Assembly: GCA_015680685.1 (NCBI GenBank)
Contig: MNCI01020195.1
Span: 897-64,896 of the forward strand
Direction: 5' to 3'
DNA from: Gnetum montanum
Taxonomy: Eukaryota > Streptophyta > Gnetopsida > Gnetales > Gnetaceae
Length of the DNA: 64,000 nt
Shown: one piece after another, positions 1 to 13,449 of the stretch
Numbering within the stretch: position 1 is the first letter of the stretch
Layout: every line of letters starts with the position of its first letter
Position numbers and translations under genes: made by a program
Notes under the pieces: model-generated
What the model was told of the DNA's origin: nothing
The model's input: the letters and a program-made list of their open reading frames with translations, nothing else
Database searches by the model: none

Positions 1-2257
1 CGTAGTTGGATTGTTGGTCCTAAGAAAAGATCTTTTGGTTGGACACTTGTTAGAACCAATCGGGGCTGAAGGTTTAGGTGCCCTCGCAATGTTGGGTTGT
101 TGCAGCTGAGTAGGGGTTACCCTGGGTTTTGTTGGAGCAGCTGGTGGTGCAGCCTTAGGTGCAAGAGGTGCGGATGTATGTGGAGGATGTCGCGGGTACA
201 GAAAATTTCTTGAAGGCGGGGGAGTCTGAAAACATTCCTGAACGTGGTAGTAACCTGGAGGGCTCATGTAACTCGTAAGGTTACTTGGACAAACCGGCTG
301 CTGCACATAATGACCATGAGGATCAGGTTGCTGGGAAGGGTATTGATGTGCTGGCGGTGGCATCCCCCACGACTGTGGGTATTGCCACTGCTGATGTTGT
401 TCGATGGGCTGCGGAGGTGTTCCACTTGGATAATACGTCAAGGGTTGGTGGAACTGCCTTGGATTACCTTGTGGATAAGGTAACCTTCTGGGTGTTTGCC
501 TTTGATTAAGTCTTGGATTTAATGCATACACCCCAGACTCTTGAAGATACTTGGATTTCCCATGATTATGGGTGTTTCCACTGTTGATACTTCTTAGTTG
601 GTTGTGGTGGAGTTCCATTTAGATAATACATTAAGGGTTGGTAGAACTATCTTGAGTTACCTTATGGATAAGATAACCTTTGGGGTGTTTTCCTTTTGTT
701 TAATCATGGGTTGAGTGCATACATCCCAAACTCTTGCAGATGTGAGATGATAGGGCAACATCCCTTAGGATGGTTGTATTGGCATATCTCACATCCACTA
801 TCATTTTTTGTATCTGAATCCACAACCTCTTTGATGATGGAAACTTTTCCCTTACCCTTTTTGTGTGCATATTTCGCTTCTCTCTTTTTTCTCTTTTCCC
901 GTTCACTACCTTGCTCTCTAGACTCCTCTACTATTTTGAGAACGGCTTGAAATCTATTATCTAGGGAGTCCCACATTTGGTCTACCTTTTTCAATACTTC
1001 TGATGCCAACTTTTGAATAGGCAAAGTTTTTCTATTCACCATCTCTTTAAGCGATGACTCTTCGTCATCCTCACAAAATCTTACTCCCTTCTTTTAGAGG
1101 GAAGGATCTCTATTATATTCCTCTATACTCTTTCTTTTCCTTATCTCACTTTCCTCTTTAGCAACTTGCTTCAATAATCTTTGTACTTGATGGGTCCTAA
1201 GCTTAGATAGCCTTCCTTAGGCATACGCCCCAAGGGTTCTTTGTGTTTCATGCCTAAGCCCATCTATGAGATGGCATAGTTGATCCCTCTATGAATAACC
1301 ATGGCCAGGACAATGATGTAACAGTGTATAATATTGGCCCATGGCAACATCCAAGGGTTCATGCCCTCTTTGTTTCCATCCTTGGATTTTCTTTCGTAGG
1401 TTGGACACTCGAGAGTACGTTTGGTACTTATCATTAAACAATTCTAACATGGTACTCCACCTACAAATGGATTTCGATTCTAAGGACTAGTACCAGCTCT
1501 CCACTTCTTTGACTAGTATCCGTGGGAACAACTTTAGATTTTTCCATTCATTTTCTATGTTTTGTAAGGCACATGCATCATGGAATGCTTGTAGATAATT
1601 TTGAGGATCAACGTTGTATCTTCCTTCAAATCATGGGATGTTGTTCATGTCTAATCTTTTGATCCTACTATCTTTTTGGTGTCTTGTTGGGATTCTAACA
1701 GCCTCAGTTATGTCTAGCATACTTCGAGTAGTGAGTAGGGGTTCATCGTGATCATCCTGTTTGTGGTGTCTATGATTCCTATGTTGTTCCCTACTCTCCC
1801 TTCTTTCGTGCTATGATTTTATAGAGTGCCCTCATCCCCTTTCCTATTTTTTTTGTCTATAACTCCCATTATGCCTACCCTTATACTTATGGTCTTTTTT
1901 TCTATGACTAGATCTAGATCCTGAAGGAGAGGGTGAAGGAGATGATGAAGGTGAAGAAGAAGGAGGACCATCACCATGATGGTGCCTACTTCCTTCTCTT
2001 CGGTGGTCGCAACCTCGATCGCAGTTACGATCAAAATGTCCATCTTTGTCATGTGCTCGTGTTCCTTTTTTAGACCCTTTGTGTCTATCGGTACCAGAAT
2101 CTAAGTTATGGATAGTTGAGTGAAGATTCTGATACACAACTCCTTGACCGAAGTCAATGGGAGGAACATCATTGTGTGGGCAACTACTTGAGGCAGGTTC
2201 ACGACCCTCACTTTCACTTATGACATATAGGACATTCTGAGACAACTTTCCCTTCAT
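1..2257 (-). pseudogene. gag pseudogene of a minus-strand Athila-type Ty3/gypsy element
   Basis: Read right to left, this encodes the capsid (gag) precursor of an LTR retrotransposon and is broken by many stops and shifts. It is the same gene as the plus-strand copy at about 7430-9920: a Ser/Pro/Arg/His-rich N-terminal stretch (about 2250-1844), a block with the motif QMWDSLDNRF (about 1040-900), then a zinc knuckle CEICQYNHPKGCC (about 800-760, C-x2-C-x3-H-x4-C spacing), and a Pro/Gln-rich tail near the left edge. The primer site and 5' LTR lie just to its right, so this is the 5' half of an element whose pol continues outside the window. Homology to the other copy is seen directly; the Athila assignment is inferred from the gag block and the primer site. 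Confidence 0.75.
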
Positions 2258-2751
2258 GGATTCACAATGTATTTCCTATTGTAAATCCCTTTAACATTGT
2301 GCCTTCGTGGGTCGATACTCTCTCGAGTTATGATCATGCACAATGTACTCTACCTATAAGTGTTGTAGACCAATTCATGTGAGATCACGAAGAAGCATGC
2401 TCGGAATAGAGCGATTGGGAGGTAACACTATATTACCTTCTAAATCATGCCAATGTAGTTGTTCATCCTAGTGGAGGATAAAGGTAAAGTTTAATATATA
2501 CTCATCAGGATGAACGTATACCACACGAAACTGTTGAGGGACTGGTGGATTATCAGGTATACTACATCTTCAATATATCCCTATATCAAACCTAGGTGAT
2601 GAAACACTTTTGTACGAAGAAGGAGACATGATTGTTTATTCAGTGTGCAATGTATTATATATTATTATTTTTTCCCTTGTAACTAACCCGAAGGGTTTGT
2701 TTCAATGATGAGAAATATTTCCTAAGTTCTAATTAGCACACAATCAACAAA

Positions 2752-2771
2752 GTCCCTCGCAATGGCACCAA
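2752..2771 (-). other. primer-binding site, tRNA-Asp type
   Basis: On the minus strand, directly after the LTR end, the sequence reads TTGGTGCCATTGCGAGGGAC. It resembles the TGGCGCC-GTTGCC-GGGGA site that Athila and related plant Ty3/gypsy elements use for tRNA-Asp priming. Most differences are C-to-T or G-to-A changes. Confidence 0.65.
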
Positions 2772-3591
2772 TGATGAGCAGCGAGATATCCCTACGCTCA
2801 ACGATACAAATACGAGCATCCATGCTTGATCCGGTTGAATTCCAAGGACTAAGTGCATATGCGCTTTTGTGGAATAAGGATGGGTTAGTCAATTTTTTTC
2901 TTCCCAAACTTACTTGTATAGCACGATTGTATGGTTAAGCAAACTTAAGGTATATAATTTTTATATATTTTTATGTTTTATGGCCTAGTGCTACAAAGGG
3001 GGGAGAGAGATATAACTAAGTAACTAATTTAATTTAACTACTCAACTAGGCTTTAACTAGTCCTAACACTAGCATCCATTCTCACTTTTCATACACATCT
3101 TGAACCAGTGCAACACTACTAGGATTACCAAACGCTAATCGTTACTGGGTTACCAAGCGTTACAAACATGCTCAAAGTAATCGTACTGAGTGTGCTTACT
3201 TATGTGAGTTATAGGATGAGTGAGAGAACATTAATTAACTAAGGAAAGCATTAAATAACTACAATTAAAATTAATTAATCTATTTTGGATGTTGCAAGGT
3301 TTATCACAAAGTCTGTCTTTATTGCCATACACAAGGTGTGCTTAGGTACACAATGCTCGAATAAGGATTTGTTGACTTTATGACTCTTATTGCAGGCACA
3401 CAGAAATAATTCTAACTCTGAGAGGGAGAAAAGACAAGAGTTTGGGTAAGGGGCTAAGACTAATTAACAAAAAACTACTCAACCCAAGTGTGCCTACTCT
3501 TATTTATAGGTGACAAGATAGGCCCTGATATCAGATACCTGATATCGCTTGGTAGGCCCTGATATCGCGTACTTGATATCGTGACTCATCA
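2772..3591 (-). mobile_element. 5' LTR of the minus-strand Athila-type element (820 bp)
   Basis: On the minus strand this begins TGATGAGTCACG and ends GCTGCTCATCA, with the primer site immediately after. U3 holds several GATATC palindromes within about 80 bp, followed by CTATAAATAAGAG as TATA box. A GGCAATAAAGAC-type block, conserved in the other LTRs of this family in the window, supplies a likely poly(A) signal. R and U5 resemble the LTR at 15356-16191. Confidence 0.8.
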
Positions 3592-3653
3592 GAAATGAAG
3601 TTAAATGTTAAATCTAAGTAGTGATAATAATGTAAATATATTCTATCCTATAG

Positions 3654-4232
3654 TGATGAGCATTCATTCTTGGCTATTGGACACACCTTAGACTCGTGTA
3701 ACCATTACTAAGATTACCAAGTGAATTCACCACTGAGCAACTCAAGTGAAATCACTACTAGGTTACCAAAAAATTACACTTTAATGCTTGAAACCAATTG
3801 TACTCATTCCAGTTTACTAATGAACAAGTAAAATAAAGTTCTTTAGAAATGTAAATGATTAAGCTAAGAAAACATGGACATTGTTCTAAGTAAACAAATA
3901 AAAATGTGTATGCTATAATGATGGAAAACAATATTGATCTTTATTGCCATCATAAATTGCATCCAAGTAAAATTTAATTAAATAAATATTTTGTTCATCT
4001 ACTAAACATCACACTATAGGCATTCACTCTATCACTAATTATGAAAATAAACTGTAAGAGCTTCCCTAAGACTTGGAATGAAAAGTTGTTGATCGTGTAT
4101 CCAAGTGTCAGTATTTATGGGGCTACATGCATCCTAAGACATTGTATCAATGATGACATAGCATGGGTTATAACGTTGCTGCTACGATATCGTAGATACG
4201 ATATTGCAGAACAACAAAAATTGAGTTCATCA
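3654..4232 (-). mobile_element. probable solo LTR, diverged, same family (minus)
   Basis: On the minus strand this runs from TGATGAACTC (4232) to GCTCATCA (3654). The middle keeps the family blocks (tTTATTGCCAT and the repeated ACTACTAGGTTACCAA type) with many differences. U3 contains ACGATATCGTAGATACGATATTGC, a palindromic array. No internal region lies next to it and no matching 5 bp target duplication was found, so it may be truncated rather than a true solo LTR. Confidence 0.5.
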
Positions 4233-4304
4233 TTAATTATGTAAAGATATCATAATCATAACATATAGGCTAAAGCATCATAACATGTAAATCATAATGA
4301 TAAC

Positions 4305-5242
4305 TGATGAGAGCGGTTACTCTAGCAGTTATTCTACTTATTAGAGCAGTTACTCTAATTATTAAAGTGGTTACTCTAATAGTTATTCTAATTATTAGAG
4401 TGATTACTCTAGTAGTTACTTTAGCAATTATTCTAATTATTAGAGTGGTTACTCTAATTATTAGAGTAGTTGCTCCCAAGTTTATAAATACAGTGCCCAA
4501 GCACACAATTTGGAAGAAGTATTTTAGTAGTCAAGTAGTGAAACTCTTGTAGTCTGTTTGAAAGTTAGAGTATTTTCCAAGTGCCCACAGTAGGAGGTCT
4601 AAGTGTGGATAGATCTTTATTCGAGCATTGTGTACCTAAGCACACCTTGTGTATGGCAATAAAGACGAGCTCTTTGATTCATCCTTGCAGCACTTGAGAT
4701 TTTTTTTCTTATGCATTTCTTTTATTTTATTTTCTTATGCATTTATTTTATTTTATGCACTTTACATTTTTGTTATTAACATAGAAATTCATTTTGATCA
4801 ATTAAGAAGATCATTAAATTACACAAGCATGACCACTTCGAGCATGCGTGTAATGCTTGGTAGCCTAGTAATGATTAGCATTTTGTAATCCTAGCAGTGT
4901 TGCACTAGTTTAGGATGTGTACAACAAGTGGAAACGGATGCTGGTGTTAGGATTAGTTAGAACTTAGTTAATGAGTAGTTACGTTAAATTAGTCACTTAG
5001 TTACTTCTCTCCTTCTGGACTAGCGTAGGACATAAAAATATAAAAGCTATAAAAATCATATGCCTCAAGCTTACTTAACCATACAATTATAACATACAGG
5101 TAAGCTTGGGAAGATAATGATCAACCAACCTGTCCTTGTTCCACAAGGACGGATAAGCACTTAGTCCTTGGAATTCGACCAAATCGTGCATGAAATGCTC
5201 GTATTCATATGGTTGAGCGTAGGGGTACCTCGTCGCGCATCA
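4305..5242 (+). mobile_element. LTR of plus-strand Athila-type element (938 bp)
   Basis: Starts TGATGAGAGCGG and ends CGCGCATCA. From about 4313 to 4480 the U3 is built of imperfect repeats of a TTATTAGAGTGGTTACTCTAA-like inverted unit, unlike any other LTR here. TTTATAAATACAGTGCCC follows as TATA region. The downstream part (GAGCATTGTGTACCTAAGCA, GGCAATAAAGAC, the long U5) matches the other family members. The bases after its end, TTGGCATCATTTTTGAGGA, look like a decayed tRNA-Asp primer site. Confidence 0.75.
4313..4480. repeat. inverted-repeat array in U3 of the 4305-5242 LTR
   Basis: About seven imperfect copies of a roughly 20-24 bp unit in which GAGTGGTTACTC or a variant alternates with TAATTATTAGAG. 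Each unit is partly self-complementary. Open frames on both strands across it are products of the repeat, not genes. Confidence 0.75.
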
Positions 5243-5775
5243 TTGGCATCATTTTTGAGGACCTAGTTGTTTGTACACTAATTAGAACTTAGAAAATCAT
5301 TCACATCATTGGAATGAACCCTTAGGGTTAGTTGAGAAAATAATAAAACTAGAAATAGTCGGCGGCATAATACACATGACATTGATTTGTCAGTTCCTTA
5401 ACAAATTCGAGTGGTATATATTCATCCTGATGAGTATATACCATACTTCACCTTTATCCTCCATCAAAACAAAAAATTGCATTGGTGAGACTTATAAGGT
5501 AACATAGTGTTACCTCCTGATCATTTAGTCTCGAGCATGTTTCTTTGTGCTCTCACACGAATTGACATGCCGCACTTACATGCAGAATATGCTATGCAAG
5601 ACCATGACTTGAGAGAATACCATCCCACAGAGGCACAACATCAAAGGAACTTGCAACAAGAGAAACATCATAAGTCTTTGAAGAGTAAGTGGTCCCAAGA
5701 TGCCCCACATGTCTTAAGTGAAAATGAGGGTGGTGAGCCTACCTTAGGTAGCTTCCCACACAATGAGGGTGGTGA
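5243..5775 (+). mobile_element. leader and gag start of a deleted Athila-type element
   Basis: Leader plus the first few hundred bases of gag. It matches 7261-7690, for example the shared GTGGTATATATTCATCCTGATGA and GGTAACATAGTGTTACCTCC blocks. The gag similarity stops near 5775, where the sequence passes directly into material homologous to the 3' domain of the same family. The rest of gag and all of pol are therefore deleted here. Confidence 0.65.
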
Positions 5776-7224
5776 GACTAGGTATATTTTTTTTTGTTTT
5801 ACACATTTTTGTCTTTATAGTTTGTTTATTTTACACCTTTTTAATTTTCAAAATTTTTTCTATTATACATCATTTTTTGTTTTACACCATCATTAGTACA
5901 TTTAAATCTTTCTTAAATATTTTACACTTTCTTATATATTTTACTTTGTTTCAGTGTGATTTTCAAATTTTTGCAAATAAATGTGCTTTGTGCCAATAGG
6001 AAACAGTGGTGCTATAGTTATTACTAATGGTGGTTTGTGCTTAATTTTTGGTTGCTAATGTTTGGTTTTTATTTTTAAATTTTTGCATCAATGGCTAAGT
6101 CATGATTTCTTTTGCATGGAACAAGTAGTGAGTCCATGACATCCATCCATTTACAAACTCTATGGTTTTTCTTGTTTTGAAAGTTTCAGGTCCCTTTCAT
6201 TAAATAAAATTTTAATAAATTTGTAACCTTGGTATTTTCCAAAATTGTGAAGGATTCAAAGGTTTGCATAGGGTGTGAATTCAAGGGGACTTAATACTCT
6301 TTATACTCTTCTACTTGCTTGGGTGCATGAGTGTTTTCATGCATTTCTTACCATTCCATGTCAACCAATAATAAGAAGTTAAATAAAGTCTTTGCATGGT
6401 GTGGTTCCCATCCAAAAAGAAAAAAGACAAATAAAAAAAATTAAAAAAACATAATGGGAATACCCCTTAGACAAATAAATAGGTACATGCATTGGTTATG
6501 GGACTAGAAAGATATGTTACCCATGCCTTAGGTTCCCCTCTAACTAATTCCCTCTCTCACTTCCTACTTGTCTTTATGAAATGATGGTTGTTTTGTGGGA
6601 TCACTCTTATGTCTCAAGGAGGTGGATCGGTCTTGGAGTGGCGATGTGAAGTCACTGAAAGAGGTTAGTTTTGATATGGACTAAGGATGGATCTCCTTAG
6701 GTCTCCATTTCATCTTCTTCTTCATCTATCTATGCTATCCATAACTTACCTCACTACCAGTGTCCATGTTCTTGATTCGGCATCTTTGTCTAACGTGCTT
6801 GAATTCTTTGGTAAAATCTTTTGGGTTTTGGTCCTTAACTTTCATCAATCATTAATCACCTATGGGGTCCATGGACTCCTTATGTTGAGGTTATGCAAGG
6901 GAAAACAAGGCATGTGCCTGCTATGGGGAGGATCCACTTGCATCTCTCTTGGTTGGATTCATTAAGCACCTTATCCTTAGGCATTCTTCTAATCAGAATC
7001 TTTCGTACACCCATCTTCTACATCAAACCATGTGCTCCTTTACATATTTTGTTCAATGAACATATTCTCCATCAAATTTTTGAATTTTTGAGTTTTCAAA
7101 GATCCTCTTTAATGATTTCATCATATTCTTGGCTTTCTTTGGACTTCATGGATCCTAAATTCATTGAAAAATTCCTTATGTTTTTTAAGATATCTAAATT
7201 TGAATTTTTTTCCTATGGGCTCTA
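5776..7224 (+). mobile_element. 3' non-coding domain of the deleted element
   Basis: A T-rich stretch with repeated TTTTACACATTTTT words and several collinear matches to 13450-14700, such as GTCTTTGCATGgTGTGGTTcC near 6390 (compare 14005) and GGTTATGGgACTaGAAAGA near 6495 (compare 14100). This is the long region between pol and the 3' LTR of this family. No LTR follows; only a short U3-like patch (TATATATAGGGCCC near 7224) separates it from the next gag. Confidence 0.6.
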
Positions 7225-7260
7225 TATATAGGGCCCTATTAATGGAGCATACATGTATAT

Positions 7261-9920
7261 GAGGCCTCATATACAGAAGCAATTGGCGGTAGGATACACA
7301 TGACGTTGATCCGCCAATCCCTCAATAGTTTCGTGTGGTATATATTCATCCTGATGAATATGTACCCAACTTTACCTTTATTCTTCACTGAGATAAATAG
7401 CTGCATTGGCGTGACTTGGAAGGTAACATAGTGTTACCTCCCGACCATTCACTCCCAAGCATGCTTCTTCGTGCTCTTACATGAATAGGCATGCAACACT
7501 TACATGCTGAATACATTGCACAGGACTATGATTCGAGAGACTATCATCCCGAAGAGGTGCAACGTCAATGGAATTTGCAATAGGAGAGATACCATAAGTC
7601 TTTGAAGGGAAAATGGTCCAAAGATGCCCCCCACATTTTAAGCAAATTTGAGGGTGATGAACCTACCTCAAGTAGTCATTCACATAATGATGTTTCTCCC
7701 CTTGACTTTGGCCAAGGGGTTGTGTATTAGAACCTTCATTCTACTATTCATAACTCAGAAACTGATACCAATGGACACAAAGTATCTAAAAAAGGAAGAA
7801 GGACACATGACAAAGGTGGGCATTCTGATCCCAATTGTGATTGAGGTAGAGACCACTGAAGAAAAGGTAGTAGACACCATCATGGTGGCAATTCTCCTTC
7901 CTCCTCACCTTCATCATCTCCTTCACCCTCTCCTTCAGTGTTTGGACATAGCCATAGAGAAAAAGATAGTGAGGATAAGGGCAAGCAAAGTGGAAGCCAC
8001 AGATGAAACAACCAAGATAGAGGATGAGGGCACTCTAAGGAATCATGACATAGAAGAAGGGAGAGTAGGAAACAGCGTAGGGATCATAAACGCTACGAAC
8101 GAGATGATCATGATGAACCCCTGCTCACTACTCGAAGCATGCTGTACATAACTGAGGCTATGAGAGTTCCAACAAGGCACCAAAGAGATAGTAGGATCAA
8201 GAGGTTAGACATGAATAACATCCCAAAATTTGAAGGGGGATATAACGTTGATCCTCCAAATCACTTACAAGCATTTCATGATGCATGTGCCTTGCAAAAC
8301 ATAGAGAACAAGTGGCAAAAACTTAAGTTGTTCCCATGGACACTAATAAAAAAAGTTGAAAGCTAGTATCAGTCCTTAGAACCAGAATCCATTCGTAGGT
8401 GGAGTACTATGTTAAAATCATTCAATGATAAGTACCAAATGTACTCCTGAGTGTCTAACCTGCGAAAGAAAATGCAAGGATGGAAACAAGGAAGTCATGA
8501 ATCCTTGGATGCTACCATGGGCCGCTATTATGCACTATTACATCATTGTCCTAGCCATGGTTATTCGCAATGGGATCAGCTACGCCATCTTGTAGATGGG
8601 ATTAGGCATGAAACAAGAAGAACCCTTGGGACTTATGCCCAAGGAAGGTTATCCAAGCTTAGGTCCCATCAAATTCACAGACTACTAGAGCAAGTTGCTA
8701 AGGAAGAAGGTGAGCTATGAAAGAGAGAGTGTGTGGAAGAATATAATTGAGATCCTTCCCTCTGAAAGAAGGGAGTAAGATTTTGTGACGATGAGGAAGA
8801 GTCACCACTCGAAGAGATGGTGAATATGAGAACCTTGCCTATCCAAAAGTTAACACTAGAAGTATCAGCAAAGGTAGACCAAATGTGGGACTCCTTGGAT
8901 AGTAGGTTTCAAACTATTCTCAAAATAGTAGAGGAGTCTAGAGGGTGAGGTAGTCATCATGAAAAAAGCAAAAAGAGAGAAGCAGAAAATGCACATAACA
9001 AGGGTAGGGGAAAAGTTGCTATTATTAAAGAGGTTGTGGACTTAGATATAGATGATGATAGTGGATGTGAGATATGTCAATACGACCATCCTAAGGGATG
9101 TTGCCCTGTGATCTCACATCTATAGGAGTCTAGGGTGTATGCACTTAATCCACGATTAAACAAACGGCAAACATCCCAACGGTTACCTTATTCCCAAGGT
9201 AACCCAAGGCAATTCCACCAACCTTTAATGTATTATCCAAGTGGAAGTCCACCACAACCAATTGAGCAACATCAATAGTGGCAGCACCCACAATCATGGG
9301 GAATGCCATCACCAAGGGAATAATATCCTTACCGATAACCTGACCCATATGGATATTACGTGCAACATCCAATCTCTCCACATGACTCTGTTGGTCATGT
9401 TACTCCTCAACATCACTACCAAGCTCATGAGTACTATAGGACTCCATATCCTAGGGGAAATATTCCACAAGTGTACCATCCTTCAAATCTGGCCGCATCT
9501 CTCCCACAAATAGCTCCATTACCACCTGCTCCAGCAATGCAAGGTGAACTCCCTGCTCAGCCACAACAACCCAATGCTACAAGGGTTGTTAATCCTCAAC
9601 CTACTATTGGTTCTAACAACCATATGAAGAAAAGACCTTTCTTCAGAACCAACAGTCCAACCAAGCCTTTGCAACCACAAGTGACTAAGTCTTTGGACGT
9701 CTCCATATCAAATAAAACTTTAGAGACCCCTTTGAACCTAACACTACATTCAACTCATACAGTCATGTTAACACATGCTATTATCGATTGGATCAAAGCT
9801 GGCCACCTTCCCAGGAAATTCTCTGATCCTAAGAGTCCCCTAATATATCTACAAATCGCTAGGAATGAGCCATGCAAAGCTTTTTTGAACTCAAGTTTCA
9901 GTGCCAACCTAATATCCTAA
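7261..9920 (+). pseudogene. gag pseudogene, Athila-type Ty3/gypsy
   Basis: This encodes the capsid protein precursor of the element, with many stops and shifts. A leader is followed by a His/Arg/Ser-rich region. The gag core lies at about 8139-8720: a PKFEGGYNVDPPNHLQAFHD block, then RYYALLHHCPSHGYSQWDQL, which fits the conserved Athila gag pattern in which a short CP-x-HG motif is followed by W. A zinc knuckle CEICQYDHPKGCC sits at about 9068-9106, and a Pro/Gln-rich tail runs to about 9700. The last part (about 9840-9910) is the decayed start of the protease. It is collinear with the minus-strand copy at 1-2257. Frame breaks include stops at about 8364, 8448 and 8718. Confidence 0.8.
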
Positions 9921-9929
9921 AAAATGTAT

Positions 9930-12900
9930 AAGGCCTAGAACCTACCTCCATTAAAAAAGAGCAACATCCTTTTAGAGTTGGCCGACAAATCCATCACTGT
10001 TCCCTTGGGATTAGTGGAGGACATTGTTACCACTGTTTGTGGGTGGTCATATCCAGCTAACTTCCTAGTAATTCAAGTGAACAATAGTAAGGGGGATTTC
10101 CCAATCATAATGGGAAGGGCATGGCTAAGCATTATCAATGTGTGCCTAGGAATCTGTGATCTTTCCCTAGAAATATCTAAGGAAAATACTTTTAGAAAGA
10201 CCAAGAAGAAGAAAGTTTCATGCATTGCATACAGTGACATAAGGTGTAATTGTGTGCAGAGATCATGGGTTGTGCAAAGTTTAACATTGCCTACATGCAA
10301 TCAGTATGCATAAGTGATCAATATACAAAGGTGCCTATATGTAGTAGCCACACAATAAGAAGACACCCAGTGGCTGACAGCTGAACAAGAATTCAACTCA
10401 CTTATATGCATGGAACTAACTGAGGGGTTGACTTGCACTTACATAGATAGCATAGACGCATTAGAGCAAGTCCACTGCCAACTTCCAAGTCCTAACCTTG
10501 AAAACATCAATTGGGAGAAGTTGGAAATTCCTAAGAAATTTAAACAAGAACCCCTAGAGCTAAAACCATTGCCCACCAATATGGAGAACACGTTCCTTAA
10601 GAATGGAAAACCAGTAATCATCAACACAAAACTTGCTCCACAACAAAAAGAGAGTTTGCTAAAGGTAATAAACAAGTGGTCAAAAGCCTTCGCCTAGTCA
10701 TATCTGGAATTAACTGAAATAGATCCTAGGATATTCCAGTATAGGATTTACACTAACTCCTCCATGAAGTCTTGAAAATAACCACAGAGGTGATTGAACC
10801 CAAAGTTGAAGCAAGTAGTAAAAGAAGAAATCGAACAGCTTCTAAAGGTTGGGTTCATATACCCCATTGTTGATAGAACATGGGTTAGCCCCTTAGTAAT
10901 ATTGCCTAAAAGGGAGGCAAATGGAGGGTGTGCATAGATCTTAGGCTACTAAACATGGAAACATTCAAGGCTCACTTTACATTTCCATTTGTTGACCAAG
11001 TCTTAGACACAATCGTAGGGTATCACTATTATTTTTTTCTGGATGGATATAGTGGATACAACCAAATATAAATAGCCCCAGAAGACCAAGCCAAAACTAC
11101 GTTCACCAGTCCTTGGGGAACGTTTGCATACAAATAAATGTCGTTTGGCTTGTGTAATTCCCCTGCAATGTTTCAACACTTAGTTCTAAGCATATTCCAA
11201 CAGCAGATAGGAAATGGTGTGGAAGTCTTTATGGATGACTTCTCCACTTATGGAGCAAGCTTTGATCAAGCCTTGGACCAGTTAGAGTAAGTGCTGAAAA
11301 GTTGTGTAGAAACTAATTTGAGGCTCAACTGGAAAAAAAGCCATTTGCTGGTCCAAGAAGGCATAGTACTTGGGCATAAAATCTCATTTACAGGGATAGA
11401 GGTAGACCATAAGAAAATTAAAGTCATCCAAGGAATTACCCGTTAACTGAAAACTATCAAAGACATTCGATCATTCCTTGGACATACTAGCTACTATAGG
11501 AGATTCATAGAGAACTTTTCAAAGATTGCCAAACCATTGATAGAGCTAACAAAAAAGGACGTACCCTTTGAGTGGACTAGGGAATGCGAACTAGCTTTCC
11601 AAACTCTGAAATAGAAGCTGGTAGAAACACCTATTCTACAAGCTCCTGACTGGTCCAAACCATTTCATGTCATGACTAATGCATCCAACTATGTCTTAAG
11701 AGCCATACTTACATAGTTAGATGACCAGAAACGTCCTTATTACATCCACTATGCAAGTAAAAGTATCGTTGGTGCATAACTTAACTACACTACTACAGAA
11801 AAAGAATTAATGGTTGTAGTGTTTGCACTAGAAAAGTTTAGACACTATGTATTAGGATACAAAGTATTCATACACACAGATCATAGTGCAATCTAGTTCC
11901 TTATGAATAAGCCAATGGTAAGCCCCCATATTATCCGATGGCTTGTAATCCTACAAGAGTTCGATTTAATGATAATCAATCATAAAGGCACCGAGAATGT
12001 AGTTGCTAATCATTTATCTCAGTTGCGCTGGGATAACAAAGAGGATGAGTATCCAATTTTTGATCATTTCCCTAATGAAGTCCTCTTTGCTGGTGTAGTG
12101 AATAACCAATCATCCATGGAGACAAACTGGTACAGTAGCATTCTTATCCATCTCCTTACCCAACAAACACCACAAGAGCTAGACCTTAAGAAAAAACAAT
12201 AGTTTCTTCACAGAGCCAAGTACTTTATGGAGATCAATGGACAACTTTACAAAGTATGTCCCGATGGCTTAGTTCGATGGTGTATTCCCGATAGAGATCA
12301 ACTGAGAGTTCTCCAAGATGCTCATGAGGGCCCTTGTAGGAGAAATTATGCTAGAAGACAAACAACCATCAAGATCTTGCTTGCAAGGTATTATTGGCCT
12401 ACCTTGTTTTGGGACACCCATCAATTCGTCCAATCTTGTGGTGTTGTCAACGTGATGGAGGAATCACTGCTAGAATGGAGGGTTTGCAACAATGGATTTA
12501 ACCATTAGAACCCTTCAACATTTGGGGAATTGATTTCATGGGGCCCATTACACCAATGTCCAATGGAAAAGCTTACATCATAGTTGCCATATACTACTTA
12601 ACAAAATGGGTTGAAGTAGTTGCCATTAAAGATTGCACATCATCTACAGCTGCATAATTTGTTCAACAATAAGTCATCAATAGGTTTGGTGGGCCATGTG
12701 CACCTATTTCAGATAATGGTACATACTTTACAAGTGAAACTTTTCAGAAGTTAATGCAATGCTTAGGGGTTAAGCATAAATTGACTACAACATACCACCC
12801 CCAAGCAAACGGTCAAGCCAAGGTCACCAACAGTGAGACTACTAAGATACTTCTCGAGATTGGAGCACTAAATTGAACGATGCTCTTTGAGCATACCGCT

Positions 12901-13400
12901 CCACATGGAAACTCCCTATAGGCTACTTTCCCTACGAGTTAGTGTATGGAAAACTGCCAACACTCCCTATCCAAACCAAGCTCCGTACACTAGCCACAGC
13001 ATGTGACCTCAACCTTGACCTTGATTTAGCACAAAAACAAAGGTTGATGACTCTTAACTTGCTAGATGAGAACCGACTAGCTACCCTATCATCTAATGAA
13101 TTGCATAAGGCATTTAATAAATAACGTCATGACCTAAAAATTAGGAAAGTTAAGTATCAACCAAGAGATAAGGTTCTCTACTGGAACCCCACACATGTGT
13201 CACAATGTACCAAATTTCAAACACTATGGAAAGGACTTTACATATCTATGCAACTTTTCCTTTAGGGGCCATGACCATATATAAACTTGAGAGCCTAGAT
13301 AAGAGATTGTTAGTCAACATGCAACAAACAAAACCTTTCCATGAGTTTAGGACAACCAGAACAGATGCTACCTGTATAGGTGGGAAACCTTGCTCATTAT
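9930..13400 (+). pseudogene. pol pseudogene (protease, RT, RNase H, integrase), Athila-type
   Basis: The polymerase polyprotein, decayed by stops and shifts but readable in order. Protease remnant 9930-10180 (LADKSITVPLGLVED, then IIMGRAWL). RT about 10740-11560, with FLDGYSGYNQ near 11040 and the catalytic-site motif VFMDDFSTYG near 11225, followed by [20 protein letters not shown]. RNase H about 11640-12000 (TTEKELMVVVFALEKFRHY, then HTDHSAI). Integrase 12227-13330, with a zinc-binding HEGPCRR region, IWGIDFMGP near 12525, the second catalytic Asp in ISDNGTYFTSE near 12710 and the third motif decayed near 12800. A C-terminal domain with DKVLYW follows near 13170. The VFMDDFS motif and the neighbouring gag and LTR suggest the Athila lineage. 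It cannot be translated as it stands. Confidence 0.85.
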
Positions 13401-13449
13401 TTCGGATCTTCTCCTTCGAACTTAGTCATGGGGGAGATGGTCACCTCTG

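Noticed and set aside
4270-4552. Open frames of 78-81 codons on both strands
   Set aside because: They run across the inverted-repeat array in an LTR U3 and read as Ile/Thr/Val repeats; no gene.
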